From Burkholderiaceae bacterium (GTDB lineage Bacteria; Pseudomonadota; Gammaproteobacteria; Burkholderiales; Burkholderiaceae), in assembly GCA_947448695.1 (NCBI GenBank), contig CANFOL010000018.1, positions 1 to 39,522 of the forward strand: a DNA stretch of 39,522 bases, given 5' to 3'. Below, in pieces: positions 1 through 7,789 of the stretch. The notes beneath the pieces were generated by a model. The model did no database searches and was not told where the DNA came from. It worked only from the letters and a program-made list of their open reading frames with translations. Position numbers and translations under genes: made by a program. Positions within the stretch are counted from its first letter, which is position 1, and each line of letters starts with the position of its first letter.

Positions 1-402
1 AGAGATGGTTTGGAAGGTAAATTTAGCGTTTATCATGGCTGCGCATGCGGTATTGTGTATGGTCAAGCAACTGAAGATCAGTACCATGATGAAATCGTTC
101 AGAGTCCTGAAATGGTGGCATTACGCGCAAAGGTCCAAGCAACGGTTGATGACTCAATTGCTGAAGCCTCAGTGGATGTAACAGCTTATCTCAAGGATGG
201 TCGAAAACTCCACATTTTTGTTGAGCATGCTATCGGTTCTTTAAAAAACCCTATGACAGATGAAAATCTCAATCAAAAATTTAGTAATTTAAGTACGCCA
301 ATTATAGGTTTGGTCAATACAAGTTCTTTAATTGCCAAGTGTTGGGATTTAAAAAATTTAAGCAGTCTCCAAGACTTATTACAGTTCTCTAAGCCCATTT
401 AA
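1..402 (+). CDS. MmgE/PrpD family protein, C-terminal part (partial at window start)
   Basis: The reading frame is open from base 1, so the gene begins upstream of the window; 133 codons remain before the TAA. The residues read RDGLEGKFSVYHG, then a stretch ending in a variable tail. The GLEGKFS block followed by a Y-H-G-C-A motif is typical of the C-terminal domain of MmgE/PrpD proteins, the family of 2-methylcitrate dehydratase and cis-aconitate decarboxylase. A TTG at base 10 could be mistaken for a start but lies inside the conserved block. The substrate cannot be told from this fragment; many Burkholderiales paralogues sit near Bug binding proteins and are not true PrpD. Family call is confident, function is not. 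Confidence 0.8.
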   Translation, partial: RDGLEGKFSVYHGCACGIVYGQATEDQYHDEIVQSPEMVALRAKVQATVDDSIAEASVDVTAYLKDGRKLHIFVEHAIGSLKNPMTDENLNQKFSNLSTPIIGLVNTSSLIAKCWDLKNLSSLQDLLQFSKPI

Positions 403-430
403 ATCAAAGGGCTTATGCCCTATGATTTAA
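399..430. terminator. Bidirectional hairpin terminator between convergent genes
   Basis: TTAAATCAAAGGGC and GCCCTATGATTTAA form a 14-position stem with a single A-A mismatch around a TTAT loop. The hairpin contains the stop codons of both the MmgE/PrpD gene and the convergent cytochrome b561 gene, so it can end transcription from both sides. Confidence 0.75.
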
Positions 431-969
431 TGCGCTCTCGTTGCTTTCGAAAGTAACATCTTTTGAAGAGTCCCATCCTTCATGACATATTCTCGCCAAA
501 TAGCCATGATGGCGTGCGCACCGATAAATAAATAAATGGCATTACCCCAGTATTCATGAATATATTTATAAGTCTGTTTAAGGCCTAAATTTTCTTGAAT
601 AAATATAGGGTATAAATCCCCAAAATATGGAATAGGTTTTCCTGCTGATTGCATGAGTAATACCCCCGTCAGCGGCATACCCAACATAAATATATATAAA
701 AAAGCATGCATGATTTTTTTAAGTAATCTAGATAATGTTTTTTCTTGTTCAATGGGATTAATCACAAATAATCGGGTAATTACTCTGACTAAAACAGCTA
801 CGAAAATCATTTGCCCGATGAGCATATGATAAGTTTTAAGATCTAATCGCCATAGATTATCTCTTGGTACAAAGTTTTTAATTTCAATTAATAACAATGC
901 TGCAAGAATTAAGGCAAAAGTAAACCAATGCAAAAATATAATTAACGGATGATGGGTTGATTTATTCAT
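427..969 (-). CDS. Cytochrome b561 family membrane protein
   Basis: A 180-residue integral membrane protein of the bacterial cytochrome b561 family (four helices, two b-type hemes, electron transfer between quinone and a periplasmic or membrane partner). Visible features: an N-terminal H-H-P-L-I-I-F-L-H-W segment, a histidine before the second helix (T-Y-H-M-L-I-G), a third helix ending M-P-L-T-G, and a C-terminal helix starting near Y-I-H-E-Y-W-G with a further histidine in G-A-H-A. These give the usual histidine ligands. A longer reading from a TTG at 981 is possible, but the ATG at 969 has a good GAGGAA ribosome site just upstream and matches the family start. It is a single gene, separated from the upstream operon by a terminator. 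The electron donor is unknown. Confidence 0.88.
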   Translation of the reverse strand: MNKSTHHPLIIFLHWFTFALILAALLLIEIKNFVPRDNLWRLDLKTYHMLIGQMIFVAVLVRVITRLFVINPIEQEKTLSRLLKKIMHAFLYIFMLGMPLTGVLLMQSAGKPIPYFGDLYPIFIQENLGLKQTYKYIHEYWGNAIYLFIGAHAIMAIWREYVMKDGTLQKMLLSKATRAH

Positions 970-1102
970 AAAGTTCCTCAAAGTAGGGGTGAAAATAATG
1001 GCGAATCTACTTTGATGTCTTTATGTAACTATCGGGGATAGTAATGATGCATCTTTATAAAGATATTACTTCAAATTGATGGTGAAGCTTTTTTGATCCC
1101 CT

Positions 1103-1137
1103 AAAAAAAATAAGGTTGATAATTATCAACCTTATTT
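1103..1137 (-). terminator. Intrinsic terminator of the minus-strand catabolic operon
   Basis: AAATAAGGTTGAT (1108-1120) and ATCAACCTTATTT (1125-1137) are perfect complements around AATT. Read on the minus strand the hairpin is followed by a run of eight T, the hallmark of a Rho-independent terminator, 19 bases after the Bug gene stop. The stem core also happens to match the FNR consensus TTGAT-N4-ATCAA; see findings. Confidence 0.88.
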
Positions 1138-1155
1138 ATTGAAAAAAAAGATGCC

Positions 1156-2136
1156 TTACTTCAAATTGGCAGCCTTACTAATACGGTAAGCAACAACCAT
1201 CTCATTGCGGATATAGGTATTAAATGAATCTGGTGTCATGATGAGTGGTTCAGCCCCTAATTTTGCAAAACGCTCTTTCACTTCTTTGGTTTGAAGAGCC
1301 TTTGCTACTTCGTCATTCATTCTTTTAACTACGTCAGCAGGAACTCCAGACGGCGCCAAAAGTCCGACCCATAATACATAATCAGAATCCGGAATGCCGG
1401 CCTCTAAAGTTGTAGGTACGTTAGGTAATAAGCTCGTTCTTTTAGAGGTGCTAACGGCTAAGGCCTTTAATTTTCCACTTTCCACCAACGAAATCACGGA
1501 CCCTAATGGTGAAAAAAACCAATCTGCTCTTCCACCAATCACATCTGAGTTTGCCTCAGGTGTACCTTTATAAGGTATATGAAGGGCCTTAATATTTGCA
1601 GCCAAATTAAATTTTTCTGCATTTAAGTGAGTCGCACTTCCCACTCCTGCTGAAGCAAAATTTAATTCGCCCGGCTTTGCATGAGCCGCAGCAACAAGAT
1701 CTGCTGCAGTTTTCCAAGGCTTTGAAGGGGAGACTACTAATACATTGGGAGTTGCCCCGAGCGTTGCAACTCCTTTAAGATCTTTTAAAGTGTCATAAGG
1801 CAAATTATTATAAATAAAAGGATTTAAGGCATGCCCAGAAGAGTGAACTAAGAAGGTATAGCCATCAGCATCAGCTTTTGCTACTTGACCAGCCGCAATA
1901 GTACCTCCAGCACCAGGTTTGTTTTCAATAATGATTTGCTGTCCCAAGTTAGAGCTCATAACATCAGCAACCGCTCTACCAATAATATCTGTTGCACTAC
2001 CCGCCGTAAATGCAACTACAAAACGAATCTGCTTATTCGGATAGGTTTGCGAGTTGGCTTGCGATGTCGCCAAAGCAAGAACACAAATAAACGCCACTTT
2101 TAAAAATGAAAATTGAGCTTTAATTTGTTTTAACAT
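1156..2136 (-). CDS. Bug/TctC family tripartite tricarboxylate transporter substrate-binding protein
   Basis: A 326-residue periplasmic binding protein. The first ~29 residues form a signal peptide ending near SQANSQ, followed by the family signature Y-P-N-K-Q-I-R-F-V-V-A-F-T-A-G-S-A-T-D and the E-N-K-P-G-A-G-G-T block. The later motifs A-S-A-G-V-G-S-A-T-H-L and H-I-P-Y-K-G-T are also in place. Bug proteins bind small carboxylates, amides or related organic acids and may feed TctAB permeases; no TctA or TctB is encoded here, as is common for these expanded families in Burkholderiales. It is the last gene of the operon running from 7182, nine bases after the amidohydrolase, so its ligand probably relates to that enzyme's substrate (inference). 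Confidence 0.92.
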   Translation of the reverse strand: MLKQIKAQFSFLKVAFICVLALATSQANSQTYPNKQIRFVVAFTAGSATDIIGRAVADVMSSNLGQQIIIENKPGAGGTIAAGQVAKADADGYTFLVHSSGHALNPFIYNNLPYDTLKDLKGVATLGATPNVLVVSPSKPWKTAADLVAAAHAKPGELNFASAGVGSATHLNAEKFNLAANIKALHIPYKGTPEANSDVIGGRADWFFSPLGSVISLVESGKLKALAVSTSKRTSLLPNVPTTLEAGIPDSDYVLWVGLLAPSGVPADVVKRMNDEVAKALQTKEVKERFAKLGAEPLIMTPDSFNTYIRNEMVVAYRISKAANLK

Positions 2137-2145
2137 TTACATCTC

Positions 2146-3486
2146 CTATGAAAGCCCCAAGGCTTTAGTTATTTTACTAGCAGATCTATTGAGCTTCTCT
2201 ATTTGTGGTGCTAACTGAACATCTACCAATTGTCCATTTTTCTTCTTCCACTCGCCAGCAATCATCACATTTTCAATATTTGCTAAACTTGTTTGCATGA
2301 TGACTGCACTGACAGGATCATTCACTGGCTGCATATTTAAATCACTTGCTCTTATCATGACTAAATCAGCTTGTTTACCAGCTCGCAAAGTGCCGATGCG
2401 ATCTAACTGCCCGATGACTCTTGCGCCTTCGATGGTTATCCAACGTAATGCCTCTCTCGTTGTAATCGTACTCGTTGGCGGAATAGTGTTGTGCTTTTCA
2501 CGATAAGAAAAATTATCCAGGCTTCGCTGAATACCTAAAGCTATTCGAGCCTGAATAAACATCTCACCACCACAAACACTTTCTAAATCAACACCTAGTG
2601 ATGGCGATTTACCTAAATCTCTTAATCTTCCAGTTAAAGGGTGTCCATGACCTTGAGACATTTCACTTTCAGCAGTCGCAGAAAAGGTCATACCTAAATC
2701 ACAAAATCTTTTCAGTTGATCATCACTAAGTGCATGTCCATGGACGATATTAATCGATGGTCCAAGTAGGCCCTTTGACTCTAAAACCTGCCAACCCTCA
2801 GGACTTCGTGCAGGACCGCCACCTTGATGCATGGAGGCAATCATATTTAATTCCTTTGCCATCATAAAATCATGTAGCGCTACATCTAATGTTGAATAGT
2901 GCGGCCCCAAAATAGCAATCCCGATTGAGACAAGATCATCACTGCCATATCGAAGAACTAAACGTTCCAACTCTTTACGTGGATGAGGGCGCTCCCAAAA
3001 TGGGATTTCTCCTTCTTTCGGTTCCGGTTTGGGCGTTCCATGAAAAAAAGCCGCTCTAATCCCTGATTCTTGAAGTCCCTTAATTGCGGCATCATTATGC
3101 TCTGGGGTCTTATTGTTATGACACCAATCAACTAACGTTGTTGTGCCACAATTAATTTGATTAAGCGCACCCATTTTATTGGCGATATATAAATCTTCCG
3201 GCTCAAAAACTGTTGCTAGACCAGAATGCATTTTTTGAAAATACTCTAGCAATGTCCAATTTGAAGCAACGCCACGTAATGCGGTTTGCCAAGTATGCAT
3301 ATGCGCATTAATCAACCCAGGAATAACTATATATCCAGCACCATCAATCACCTGATCAGCTTGAACATTAATATGCTTTGCAATTTCTTTTATTTCTGAA
3401 CCTTCGATCAGAATATCAGCACCCAACAGATCTCCCTGTTGATCCATTGTTACAATCGTTGCGCCACGTATTAATGTCTTTTTCAT
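2146..3486 (-). CDS. Amidohydrolase-superfamily protein (chlorohydrolase/deaminase-like)
   Basis: A 446-residue cytoplasmic TIM-barrel metal hydrolase related to the AtzA/TrzA/SsnA and guanine/cytosine deaminase group. The N-terminal beta-sandwich (1-55) leads to P-G-L-I-N-A-H-M-H, giving metal ligands H62 and H64. H220 (S-M-H-Q-G-G-G), H249 or H251 (V-H-G-H-A-L) and D300 (G-V-D-L-E-S) are the expected remaining ligands. Oddly, the segment after H220 reads Q-G-G-G, where deaminases usually carry H-x-x-E with a catalytic glutamate, so simple hydrolytic deamination is uncertain. It starts two bases after the dehydrogenase gene stop, so the two are probably translationally coupled. The substrate is likely an amide, lactam or N-heterocycle, but the sequence does not say which. 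Confidence 0.86.
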   Translation of the reverse strand: MKKTLIRGATIVTMDQQGDLLGADILIEGSEIKEIAKHINVQADQVIDGAGYIVIPGLINAHMHTWQTALRGVASNWTLLEYFQKMHSGLATVFEPEDLYIANKMGALNQINCGTTTLVDWCHNNKTPEHNDAAIKGLQESGIRAAFFHGTPKPEPKEGEIPFWERPHPRKELERLVLRYGSDDLVSIGIAILGPHYSTLDVALHDFMMAKELNMIASMHQGGGPARSPEGWQVLESKGLLGPSINIVHGHALSDDQLKRFCDLGMTFSATAESEMSQGHGHPLTGRLRDLGKSPSLGVDLESVCGGEMFIQARIALGIQRSLDNFSYREKHNTIPPTSTITTREALRWITIEGARVIGQLDRIGTLRAGKQADLVMIRASDLNMQPVNDPVSAVIMQTSLANIENVMIAGEWKKKNGQLVDVQLAPQIEKLNRSASKITKALGLS

Positions 3487-3488
3487 TT

Positions 3489-4415
3489 TTATTGCGCCTC
3501 TAAACCATCGCTAATCGTTTTGTTTTCAGACTTTAATTCCAATCCAGCATCTTTTGCTGTTTCGATTAAAAGAGCTGAGAAATCAATGTCACCATAGCCA
3601 CGACCAATCATTCTTGCAACTGACTCACGTGTAGCAGCTGCTGAGGGCATAGACACACCATGCGCTTTAGCTGCCGCCATACCCAGATCCATGTCTTTTA
3701 AAAGTAACTCAGGGGTGAATGTGACTTGTTCAAAATTTAGGTTTGTTAAAACTGGGGTTTTATAGCGTGTATACATAGAACCTAAGACTGAATCATTTAT
3801 ACTTTCTAAGAATAAATGCCGCGGAATACCTGCTTTCTCTGCGAGTACAGTGATTTCACAGAGGTTTTGAATCACAACACCAAACATCGTATTGTGCGCA
3901 ATTTTCCAAACCCTAGCTAATTCACCTTCACCAATCCACATGCACTTCCTAGACATCGCTTGAAAGTAAGGTTCAACCTGGTCATATAAATCTTTAGGTC
4001 CAGAAGACACCATTAATAATTTGCCTGCTTTTGCTACTTTCGCATTGCCTGATACTGGAGCACATAAATAGGCAACTCCTAAAGCTTCTAATTGTTGGCG
4101 AACTTCAGCTGACCCCTCTTGAGAAATCGAAGAGCTATCTACAACAACCTTTGGCTTAGTCGCCGTTGTAACAAGTCCACCTTCTCCAAATAAAACTTGT
4201 TTCAAATCTTTTGTGGTTGAAACCATCGTAATCACTGTTTCACATGCAGATAAATCCAGGATCTTATCTACTACCGTTGCGCCGTATTCAGCTAGAGGAT
4301 CTGCTTTACTCCGAGTTCGATTCCAAACATCGACGCCATAACCCGCCTTGGTTAATCTTTTAACCATCGACTCACCCATACGACCTAACCCAATCCATCC
4401 GATTTTCTGCGCCAT
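3489..4415 (-). CDS. NAD(P)-dependent oxidoreductase, 3-hydroxyisobutyrate dehydrogenase family
   Basis: A 308-residue beta-hydroxyacid dehydrogenase. The Rossmann motif G-L-G-R-M-G is at residues 9-14. The substrate-binding block C-A-P-V-S-G-N lies at ~118-124, and the catalytic lysine of the family is K171 in V-W-K-I-A-H-N. The all-alpha C-terminal half follows. Relatives reduce or oxidise 3-hydroxyisobutyrate, tartronate semialdehyde, succinic semialdehyde or imines. R28-type cofactor hints are visible (V-W-N-R-T-R-S-K after the second strand), and an arginine there usually favours NADP. The gene sits between a paralogue (31-base gap) and the amidohydrolase (2-base gap). The pair probably acts on products of the same pathway; the exact substrate is unknown. 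Confidence 0.88.
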   Translation of the reverse strand: MAQKIGWIGLGRMGESMVKRLTKAGYGVDVWNRTRSKADPLAEYGATVVDKILDLSACETVITMVSTTKDLKQVLFGEGGLVTTATKPKVVVDSSSISQEGSAEVRQQLEALGVAYLCAPVSGNAKVAKAGKLLMVSSGPKDLYDQVEPYFQAMSRKCMWIGEGELARVWKIAHNTMFGVVIQNLCEITVLAEKAGIPRHLFLESINDSVLGSMYTRYKTPVLTNLNFEQVTFTPELLLKDMDLGMAAAKAHGVSMPSAAATRESVARMIGRGYGDIDFSALLIETAKDAGLELKSENKTISDGLEAQ

Positions 4416-4446
4416 ACTAAATTCTCCAAAGTTGATTCATAAAAAA

Positions 4447-5322
4447 TTAATTACTTAGTTTTGCTTTTCTTTCTAGGACCCTAATAATAGCGGCATAGTC
4501 CAATTGTCCTTCACCATCTTGTATTGCTTGTTTCATCCAACCTAAAGTCATTTTTGTTTGTTCTATGGGAGATCCGAAATCTTCAGCAGCTTGATTAATT
4601 AAGGATAAATCTTTAATCATTTGTTCCACTGTAAATGTCGGTGAAAAATCTCTTTCACCTAAAGGCTTACCAAGTTGAGCCATTTTAGCTTTCATGATGG
4701 GGGATCCAACTGCACTATTTGTAATAACTTCCCACATATCCTGCCAATCTAAATTTCCTTGTCTACCTAATGTCAATCCCTCTGCTAACATTGCACTCGT
4801 TTGAGCAATCATTAAATTAACAACTAATTTCATCAATCTAGCTTGTTCCTGAAGCCCTAAATATAAAACCTTGGGTCCCCAACATGTCAACAATTCATGC
4901 GCTTGATCGTAAATTTCTTTTTTACCTGAACTTAGCACGGTTAACTGAGCAGCCAAGGCCATGTGATTATTCCCTGATACTGCAACTCTTAAATAATCAA
5001 TATGATTTTCACTCAGCCATAAAGCTGCCTGACTAGAGGCCGATATTGAGATTGTGCTTGTATCCATGTATATGGTATCTTTTGGGGCTTTTTCACTAAT
5101 TAGTTTTGCAATCGCTAAGAATGCCGCATCATTTGGCATGGAGGAAATAATCCACTTTGCCCATGTGTAATCTTCGTCATTGCCGACGGTCAGTCCATTT
5201 TGTTTAGCTAGACTAGTTTGTTGGGGATTAATATCTATAACTTTTAATATGTGACCAGCATTTTTTAAATGGGTTGCCATCGGCAAGCCCATTTTTCCAA
5301 TTCCGATAAAAAGTATATTCAT
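4447..5322 (-). CDS. NAD(P)-dependent oxidoreductase, second 3-hydroxyisobutyrate dehydrogenase-like enzyme
   Basis: A 291-residue paralogue of the neighbouring dehydrogenase. The nucleotide motif G-I-G-K-M-G occupies residues 7-12, the substrate block R-V-A-V-S-G-N is at ~112-118, and the catalytic lysine is K165 in R-L-M-K-L-V-V-N-L. After the second strand it has D30 (V-I-D-I-N-P), which usually selects NAD over NADP, unlike the R-T-R of its neighbour; this suggests different cofactor use (inference). The two proteins are diverged, so this is an old duplication, or two separately recruited enzymes, rather than a recent tandem copy. The 58-base gap upstream holds a perfect palindrome (5341-5354). 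Confidence 0.87.
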   Translation of the reverse strand: MNILFIGIGKMGLPMATHLKNAGHILKVIDINPQQTSLAKQNGLTVGNDEDYTWAKWIISSMPNDAAFLAIAKLISEKAPKDTIYMDTSTISISASSQAALWLSENHIDYLRVAVSGNNHMALAAQLTVLSSGKKEIYDQAHELLTCWGPKVLYLGLQEQARLMKLVVNLMIAQTSAMLAEGLTLGRQGNLDWQDMWEVITNSAVGSPIMKAKMAQLGKPLGERDFSPTFTVEQMIKDLSLINQAAEDFGSPIEQTKMTLGWMKQAIQDGEGQLDYAAIIRVLERKAKLSN

Positions 5323-5340
5323 AAAATTGTCTCTTAATGA

Positions 5341-5354
5341 GTGATTTTTATCAC
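5341..5354. promoter_or_regulatory. GTGAT-TTTT-ATCAC palindrome upstream of the dehydrogenase gene
   Basis: A perfect 5+4+5 inverted repeat in the gap between the MFS and dehydrogenase genes, 19 bases before the start codon. The TGAT-N4-ATCA core resembles sites of CRP/FNR-family regulators; it could equally be a small mRNA hairpin affecting translation. No experiment or second copy supports either role. Confidence 0.3.
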
Positions 5355-5380
5355 ATATTGTTTCTATTCTTTATAGCTTT

Positions 5381-6799
5381 CTATTTTATGTGTTTTTTAT
5401 TTGGGTTTATTTTTTTGCGAATTTCATCACCCGCATCATGACTCATCAAACGTTGTCTATACAAACCCCAAATTGGCAAAACTAGCACCAATATGAAAGA
5501 AAGTCTAAAATCTTCATTACTCGGAACATTCGGATCACCTTGATTAATCATTGTTGCCAAACTTAATGCTAAAGAGCCCACTGCAATTCCTAAAGCCATA
5601 CTTAATTGCGTTCCAGTACTAGCCAAGGATGATGCAGAACCCACCCTATGGTGTGGCACATCTGCCATTCCTAGAGTGTTAATTGATGTAAATTGCATCG
5701 ACCTAACTAAGCCATTAATAAATAAGATGATCAACACCAACGCAATCGGCATTGAAGCCGTAATAAAAGCACAAGACAATAACGAAAAAATAATAGCAAT
5801 TCCATTAATAGTCATCACTTTCTTAAACCCATATTTATTTAATATAGGGGTTGTAACTGCTTTCATGGCTAAATTTCCTACAAAAATACTCATCACGATT
5901 AAACCAGCTTGAAATGGGTCAATACCTAATCCAAGTTGTAAATATAAAGGTAAAAGGAATGGCGTTGTGTGTAGGGCAATTCGAAATAAGTTTCCAGCTA
6001 TTAATGTGGACTCAAAGGTTGGAATTTTTAACAAAGATAGGTCAATCATGGGATGTTCAGCCGTGCGGAAATGTCGAATAGCTAAATAACCAAAGGCTAA
6101 TCCTAAAACCAAAAAGGCTAAGATAGATTGAATATCTTCTCTAATATGCCGACAAAGTTCAATTGCGTAAATTAAGCTTGATAATGCAACGCCACTGAGG
6201 AAAAAGCCCCTTATGTCTAAAGGTAATTTTTTAACGTCATCGCCACCTTTAATCAATATCAAACTCAATACAATTCCTATGATGCCGATTGGAACATTAA
6301 TAAAAAAAATCCAATGCCAACTGGCATAGGTCGTGAATAACCCTCCAATTGCTGGGCCTACTACAGGTCCGATTAATGCAGGCCAGGTAATTAATCCAAT
6401 TGCAGAGATGATTTCTTCTTTAGGTGTATTTTTTAAGATAATAATCCTACCTACTGGAACCATCAAAGCTCCACCAATGCCTTGTAATACTCTTGAAAAG
6501 ATAAAAAAGTTAAGACTTTCGCTAATGCCACACAAGATGGAAGCGCCTGTAAATATAGCAATGGCAATTGTAAATATTTTGCGTGCCCCAAAGCGATCTG
6601 CTAGCCAACCGCTAATTGGAATCATGACTGCTAGCGTTAATAGGTAGGCTGTAATACCTACCCCTACATCCACCGCAAATACACCAAAATCTATAGCCAT
6701 CATAGGTAAAGCCGTTGCAATAACCGTGCTATCTAGTGTTTCCATAAAAAAAGTAGTTGCAACAAGATACAGTAAATAATTATTTTTCTTTGCAGACAT
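5381..6799 (-). CDS. MFS transporter, DHA2 (EmrB/QacA-like, 14-helix) family
   Basis: A 472-residue inner-membrane drug/proton antiporter-type protein. The start M-E-T-L-D-S-T-V-I-A-T-A-L-P is the DHA2 motif D1 in helix 1. G-W-L-A-D-R-F-G-A-R-K in the first cytoplasmic loop is MFS motif A, and G-I-G-G-A-L-M-V-P-V-G-R is in helix 4. G-P-A-I-G-G-L-F (motif C) in helix 5 marks an exporter. Length fits 14 helices. It begins eight bases after the ArsR-type regulator stops, so the two are co-transcribed and the regulator probably controls the whole operon. It may export a toxic substrate or intermediate of the downstream enzymes; no EmrA-like adaptor is nearby. Confidence 0.9.
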   Translation of the reverse strand: MSAKKNNYLLYLVATTFFMETLDSTVIATALPMMAIDFGVFAVDVGVGITAYLLTLAVMIPISGWLADRFGARKIFTIAIAIFTGASILCGISESLNFFIFSRVLQGIGGALMVPVGRIIILKNTPKEEIISAIGLITWPALIGPVVGPAIGGLFTTYASWHWIFFINVPIGIIGIVLSLILIKGGDDVKKLPLDIRGFFLSGVALSSLIYAIELCRHIREDIQSILAFLVLGLAFGYLAIRHFRTAEHPMIDLSLLKIPTFESTLIAGNLFRIALHTTPFLLPLYLQLGLGIDPFQAGLIVMSIFVGNLAMKAVTTPILNKYGFKKVMTINGIAIIFSLLSCAFITASMPIALVLIILFINGLVRSMQFTSINTLGMADVPHHRVGSASSLASTGTQLSMALGIAVGSLALSLATMINQGDPNVPSNEDFRLSFILVLVLPIWGLYRQRLMSHDAGDEIRKKINPNKKHIK

Positions 6800-6807
6800 A
6801 TATTTTT

Positions 6808-7182
6808 TTATTGCCGATTCAGATCTTTCAAGATTTCTACAGATAGATGGGGTTTTACTTTTATTCGTGGCTTTGTAATGATAGCGTTATTTTGAGTAAC
6901 TGTACTTTGATTTAATCGTGCTAGTTCCGAGCATAAGTTGTTTACCATCAAAGCGTTATAGTGATAAAACAATTTAGTACCTTTTCTTTCAACCCAAATG
7001 AGCTCTGAAATCAGTAACTGCTTTAAATGAAAACTTAGGGTTGCTTGTGGTATCTCAATTTTTTTCATTATTTCTTGAGGCCTTAACCCGGCTTCACCCG
7101 AATCAACAATGAGATAGAAAATCTTTAGCCTAATGATTTGGCCTAAGCCTAAAAAAGCCTGTGCAGTTTTATCAATTTCCAT
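6808..7182 (-). CDS. ArsR/SmtB-type winged-helix regulator lacking arsenic-binding cysteines
   Basis: A 124-residue regulator heading the minus-strand operon. The winged helix spans ~5-95: A-F-L-G-L-G-Q-I-I-R-L, then recognition helix P-Q-A-T-L-S-F-H-L-K-Q-L and the wing E-R-K-G-T-K-L-F-Y. It is clearly related to the arsR product at 27098-27427: the same framework of A-F-L-x-L-G-Q, x-A-T-L-S-F-H-L-K-x-L and L-x-V-E-R. It lacks the C-terminal C-C-x4-C of that protein, having a single cysteine (N-L-C-S-E) and a different basic tail. It therefore probably senses something other than As(III), or works as a metal-free repressor. Its start region carries the same palindromic sequence as the arsR start (7184-7201), suggesting autoregulation. 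Confidence 0.88.
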   Translation of the reverse strand: MEIDKTAQAFLGLGQIIRLKIFYLIVDSGEAGLRPQEIMKKIEIPQATLSFHLKQLLISELIWVERKGTKLFYHYNALMVNNLCSELARLNQSTVTQNNAIITKPRIKVKPHLSVEILKDLNRQ

Positions 7183-7183
7183 A

Positions 7184-7201
7184 TTTCCAATTATATCGAA
7201 T
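7184..7201 (-). promoter_or_regulatory. Putative ArsR-type operator overlapping a -10 element
   Basis: TTTCCA-N6-TCGAAT starts two bases before the ATG of the regulator. On the minus strand it contains TATAAT (complement of 7190-7195), seven bases from the ATG, so a bound repressor would cover the -10 and the transcript would be leaderless or nearly so. Bases 7180-7196 are identical to 27425-27441 at the other arsR start. Confidence 0.55.
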
Positions 7202-7358
7202 AATTATAATTCTTTGTTTTTTAATCATATTTATTGGTATGAGTGGTAATTTAATACATAAACTGTTATGATTCTCCTTGATCACAATCCTGTGCCCAAC
7301 ATTGGGTTCTTATTAGAGCTTTGCTCCCGTAAAAAATCATCTAATTGGGGAGCAATCC

Positions 7359-7580
7359 ATGGCTGCAGGCCAAAATCAAAAAAATCGTAAAAACAACTCT
7401 ATGCTGACTAAAACCGGCAAAGCTAGACTAGGTCCACTCAATCTAAGCCAGTTAAGTGCAATGCTTGAGAAGTCATCAAAGCCTAAAGAGCAAGCAAAAA
7501 TTAAACGGGCGATGGCACAACGTCCTCCGGCTCAACCAGCCAAAGAAGTAAGCTCTTCTTCTGAATCTGTTGCAGAGTAA
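7359..7580 (+). CDS. Small basic protein of unknown function
   Basis: A 73-residue protein I do not recognise. It is rich in lysine, asparagine and serine and lacks cysteine, a signal peptide or a membrane helix. The middle, G-P-L-N-L-S-Q-L-S-A-M-L-E-K-S-S-K-P-K, looks like a short amphipathic helix followed by a basic run K-I-K-R-A-M-A-Q-R; the tail is P/A/S-rich and acidic at the end. A GGGGAG ribosome site eight bases before the ATG supports translation. It could be a small nucleic-acid-binding protein, but that is only suggested by charge. It lies between two divergent regions with a long upstream leader. Confidence 0.5.
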   Translation: MAAGQNQKNRKNNSMLTKTGKARLGPLNLSQLSAMLEKSSKPKEQAKIKRAMAQRPPAQPAKEVSSSSESVAE

Positions 7581-7597
7581 ATTCACTTGCAGTACTT

Positions 7598-7789
7598 ATG
7601 AGAAGAGTAGTTGACCTCTATAAGAAGTCTGCAAAAGATCATCTTTTGTGGACCTATGTAATCAATTTAGGGCGAGACGGTTCTCATCCAAGTCTTTTGG
7701 ACTTTAAGGAAGAAGCTCTTCGATTGGCAATTCTTGATAATCTTGGTAATGAACAAAGTCTCATCATAAAAATTAGAGACTTAAGTTAA
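7598..7789 (+). CDS. Small protein of unknown function
   Basis: A 63-residue reading frame 17 bases after the preceding small gene. It has a mixed charged sequence with a central W-T-Y-V-I-N-L-G segment and a predicted helix L-L-D-F-K-E-E-A-L-R-L-A-I-L-D-N-L. I recognise no family. There is no clear ribosome site before the ATG, so it would depend on coupling to the upstream gene. Its stop overlaps the stop of the convergent DMT transporter (bases 7786-7789). The composition looks coding but the call is tentative. Confidence 0.4.
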   Translation: MRRVVDLYKKSAKDHLLWTYVINLGRDGSHPSLLDFKEEALRLAILDNLGNEQSLIIKIRDLS

